NCBI GenBank assembly: GCA_016722295.1
Contig: JADKGL010000027.1
Location: 1 to 64,000, forward strand
Direction: 5' to 3'
Source: Saprospiraceae bacterium
Lineage (GTDB): Bacteria > Bacteroidota > Bacteroidia > Chitinophagales > Saprospiraceae
Length of the DNA: 64,000 bases
The position numbers and the translations under genes were made by a program. The notes beneath the pieces are model-generated. The model saw only the letters and a list, made by a program, of their open reading frames with translations. It had not been told where the DNA came from and did not search any database. Of this stretch, positions 63,332-64,000 are shown one piece after another (within the stretch, counting starts at the first letter, position 1; the number at the start of each line of letters is the position of its first letter).

Positions 63332-64000
63332 ATGCTTTATCTAGTTCCCACACCAATAGGTAATTTATCTGATATGACAGCACGTTCTATTCAGGTACTT
63401 AAAGATGTCGACTTAATTCTGGCAGAAGATACGCGTGTAAGTAAACCATTATTAAAACATTTTGGCATAGATACTCAAGTACAATCTTTTCATTCACATA
63501 ATGAACACAGCCTTAGTCCAAAAATTATAGAGAAACTGAGTCTAGGAGTCAAGATTGCATGTATCACCGATGCTGGGACTCCAGGCATTTCAGACCCAGC
63601 TTATTTGCTCGTCCATGCATGTCGAAACGCAAATATAGAAGTCATTGCACTTCCAGGCGCAACTGCATTTGTACCAGCGATTGTAGCATCAGGATTGCCT
63701 ACTGAAAAGTTCTTCTTTCAAGGATTTCTTCCTTTAAAAAAAGGAAGGAAAACACAGTTTGAGTTTTTGGCGAATCTGCCATGTACAGTAGTGATTTATG
63801 AATCTCCTCATCGACTTTTAAAGTTTATGGATGAATGTATCCTTTATTTTGGTGGAGAAAGGCAATGTAGCTTGGTGAAAGAAATCAGCAAGATGTTCGA
63901 AAAGCATTATAGAGGAACCCTTTTCAGTGTAAATGAAGAGCTAAAAATATTGACCAAAATCCAAGGCGAATGGGTAATGGTCATCGAAGGTAAAAAGTAA
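63332..64000 (+). CDS. rsmI: 16S rRNA (cytidine1402-2'-O)-methyltransferase RsmI
   Basis: SAM-dependent methyltransferase of the tetrapyrrole-methylase fold. 222 residues ending exactly at the window edge (TAA at 63998-64000). Signature blocks: LYLVPTPIGNLSDMTARSIQVLKDVDLILAEDTRVS, FHSHNE, CITDAGTPGISDP, LPGATAFVPAIVASGLP, FFFQGFLPLKKGR, YESPHRL. It follows purS after 4 bp, so it is translated from the same transcript. Slightly shorter than E. coli RsmI, as is usual in this phylum. Confidence 0.96.
   Translation: MLYLVPTPIGNLSDMTARSIQVLKDVDLILAEDTRVSKPLLKHFGIDTQVQSFHSHNEHSLSPKIIEKLSLGVKIACITDAGTPGISDPAYLLVHACRNANIEVIALPGATAFVPAIVASGLPTEKFFFQGFLPLKKGRKTQFEFLANLPCTVVIYESPHRLLKFMDECILYFGGERQCSLVKEISKMFEKHYRGTLFSVNEELKILTKIQGEWVMVIEGKK

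Noticed and set aside
1..64000. tRNA, rRNA, riboswitch and CRISPR loci
   Set aside because: No T-loop-like GTTCGAATC context with a foldable cloverleaf, no rRNA-like conserved tracts and no spacer arrays were found on reading both strands; a covariance search was not possible here.

Overview
The window looks like a chromosomal contig from an AT-rich member of the Bacteroidota, plausibly Saprospiria-like. The lineage rests on four things. There are several secreted proteins with type IX secretion (T9SS) C-terminal sorting domains or CHU-type C-termini, plus a T9SS plug-domain protein. Many genes are preceded by the Bacteroidota -7 box TAnnTTTG. A futalosine-pathway menaquinone enzyme (mqnC) and mevalonate-pathway-type GHMP kinases are present. 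There are SusC/FecA-like TonB-dependent receptors. No tRNA, rRNA, CRISPR array or intact insertion sequence was found.

Layout. 0-2.5 kb: a TonB-dependent receptor broken into many frames. 2.7-5.2 kb: a T9SS-secreted beta-helix protein. 5.4-9.9 kb: the rimP-nusA-infB operon, whose leader holds a terminator-like hairpin. 10-18.1 kb: mqnC, a secreted PKD protein, a 2OG-Fe(II) oxygenase and mfd. 18.3-22.4 kb: a sorting-domain remnant and a decayed or mis-sequenced CHU-type repeat protein. 22.5-25.1 kb: a three-gene kynurenine-pathway operon (RidA-type deaminase, tryptophan 2,3-dioxygenase, ACMS decarboxylase). 25.2-27.8 kb: a remnant resembling an Rpn nuclease/transposase, an MFS transporter and a membrane hydrolase. 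28-32.8 kb: an AraC regulator, a FecA-like receptor, a secreted protein and a beta-barrel protein. 33-35.3 kb: an intergenic hairpin-repeat array, then an MbnH-like di-heme peroxidase with an MbnP-like lipoprotein. 35.4-42.9 kb: dcp, a GHMP kinase, a polyferredoxin, dnaB with DnaA-box-like repeats upstream, and a pseudouridine synthase. 43-56.9 kb: dinB, mevalonate kinase, lipoproteins, a glycosyltransferase/epimerase pair, MscS, a T9SS plug protein and a TolC/adaptor efflux pair. 57-64 kb: aspS, an AlkD-like protein, lptC with a CHU protein, and pssA-purS-rsmI.

A pervasive feature is frame disruption. About a dozen genes are split by single-base shifts although the protein sequence is well conserved on both sides. 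In most that I reconstructed, the shift lies in a short A or T run. This pattern favours under-called homopolymers over real pseudogenes for most of them. The receptor at 0.1-2.5 kb and the CHU repeat protein at 18.9-22.4 kb carry so many shifts that genuine decay is also possible. Reconstructed genes are given over their full span, with the break points noted.

The most interesting functional units are the MbnP/MbnH-like pair with no methanobactin genes in view, the leader terminator before rimP-nusA-infB, the DnaA-box-like repeats between two promoters of dnaB, and a gene-free 640 bp gap with two long hairpins that each end in the same 20-mer.
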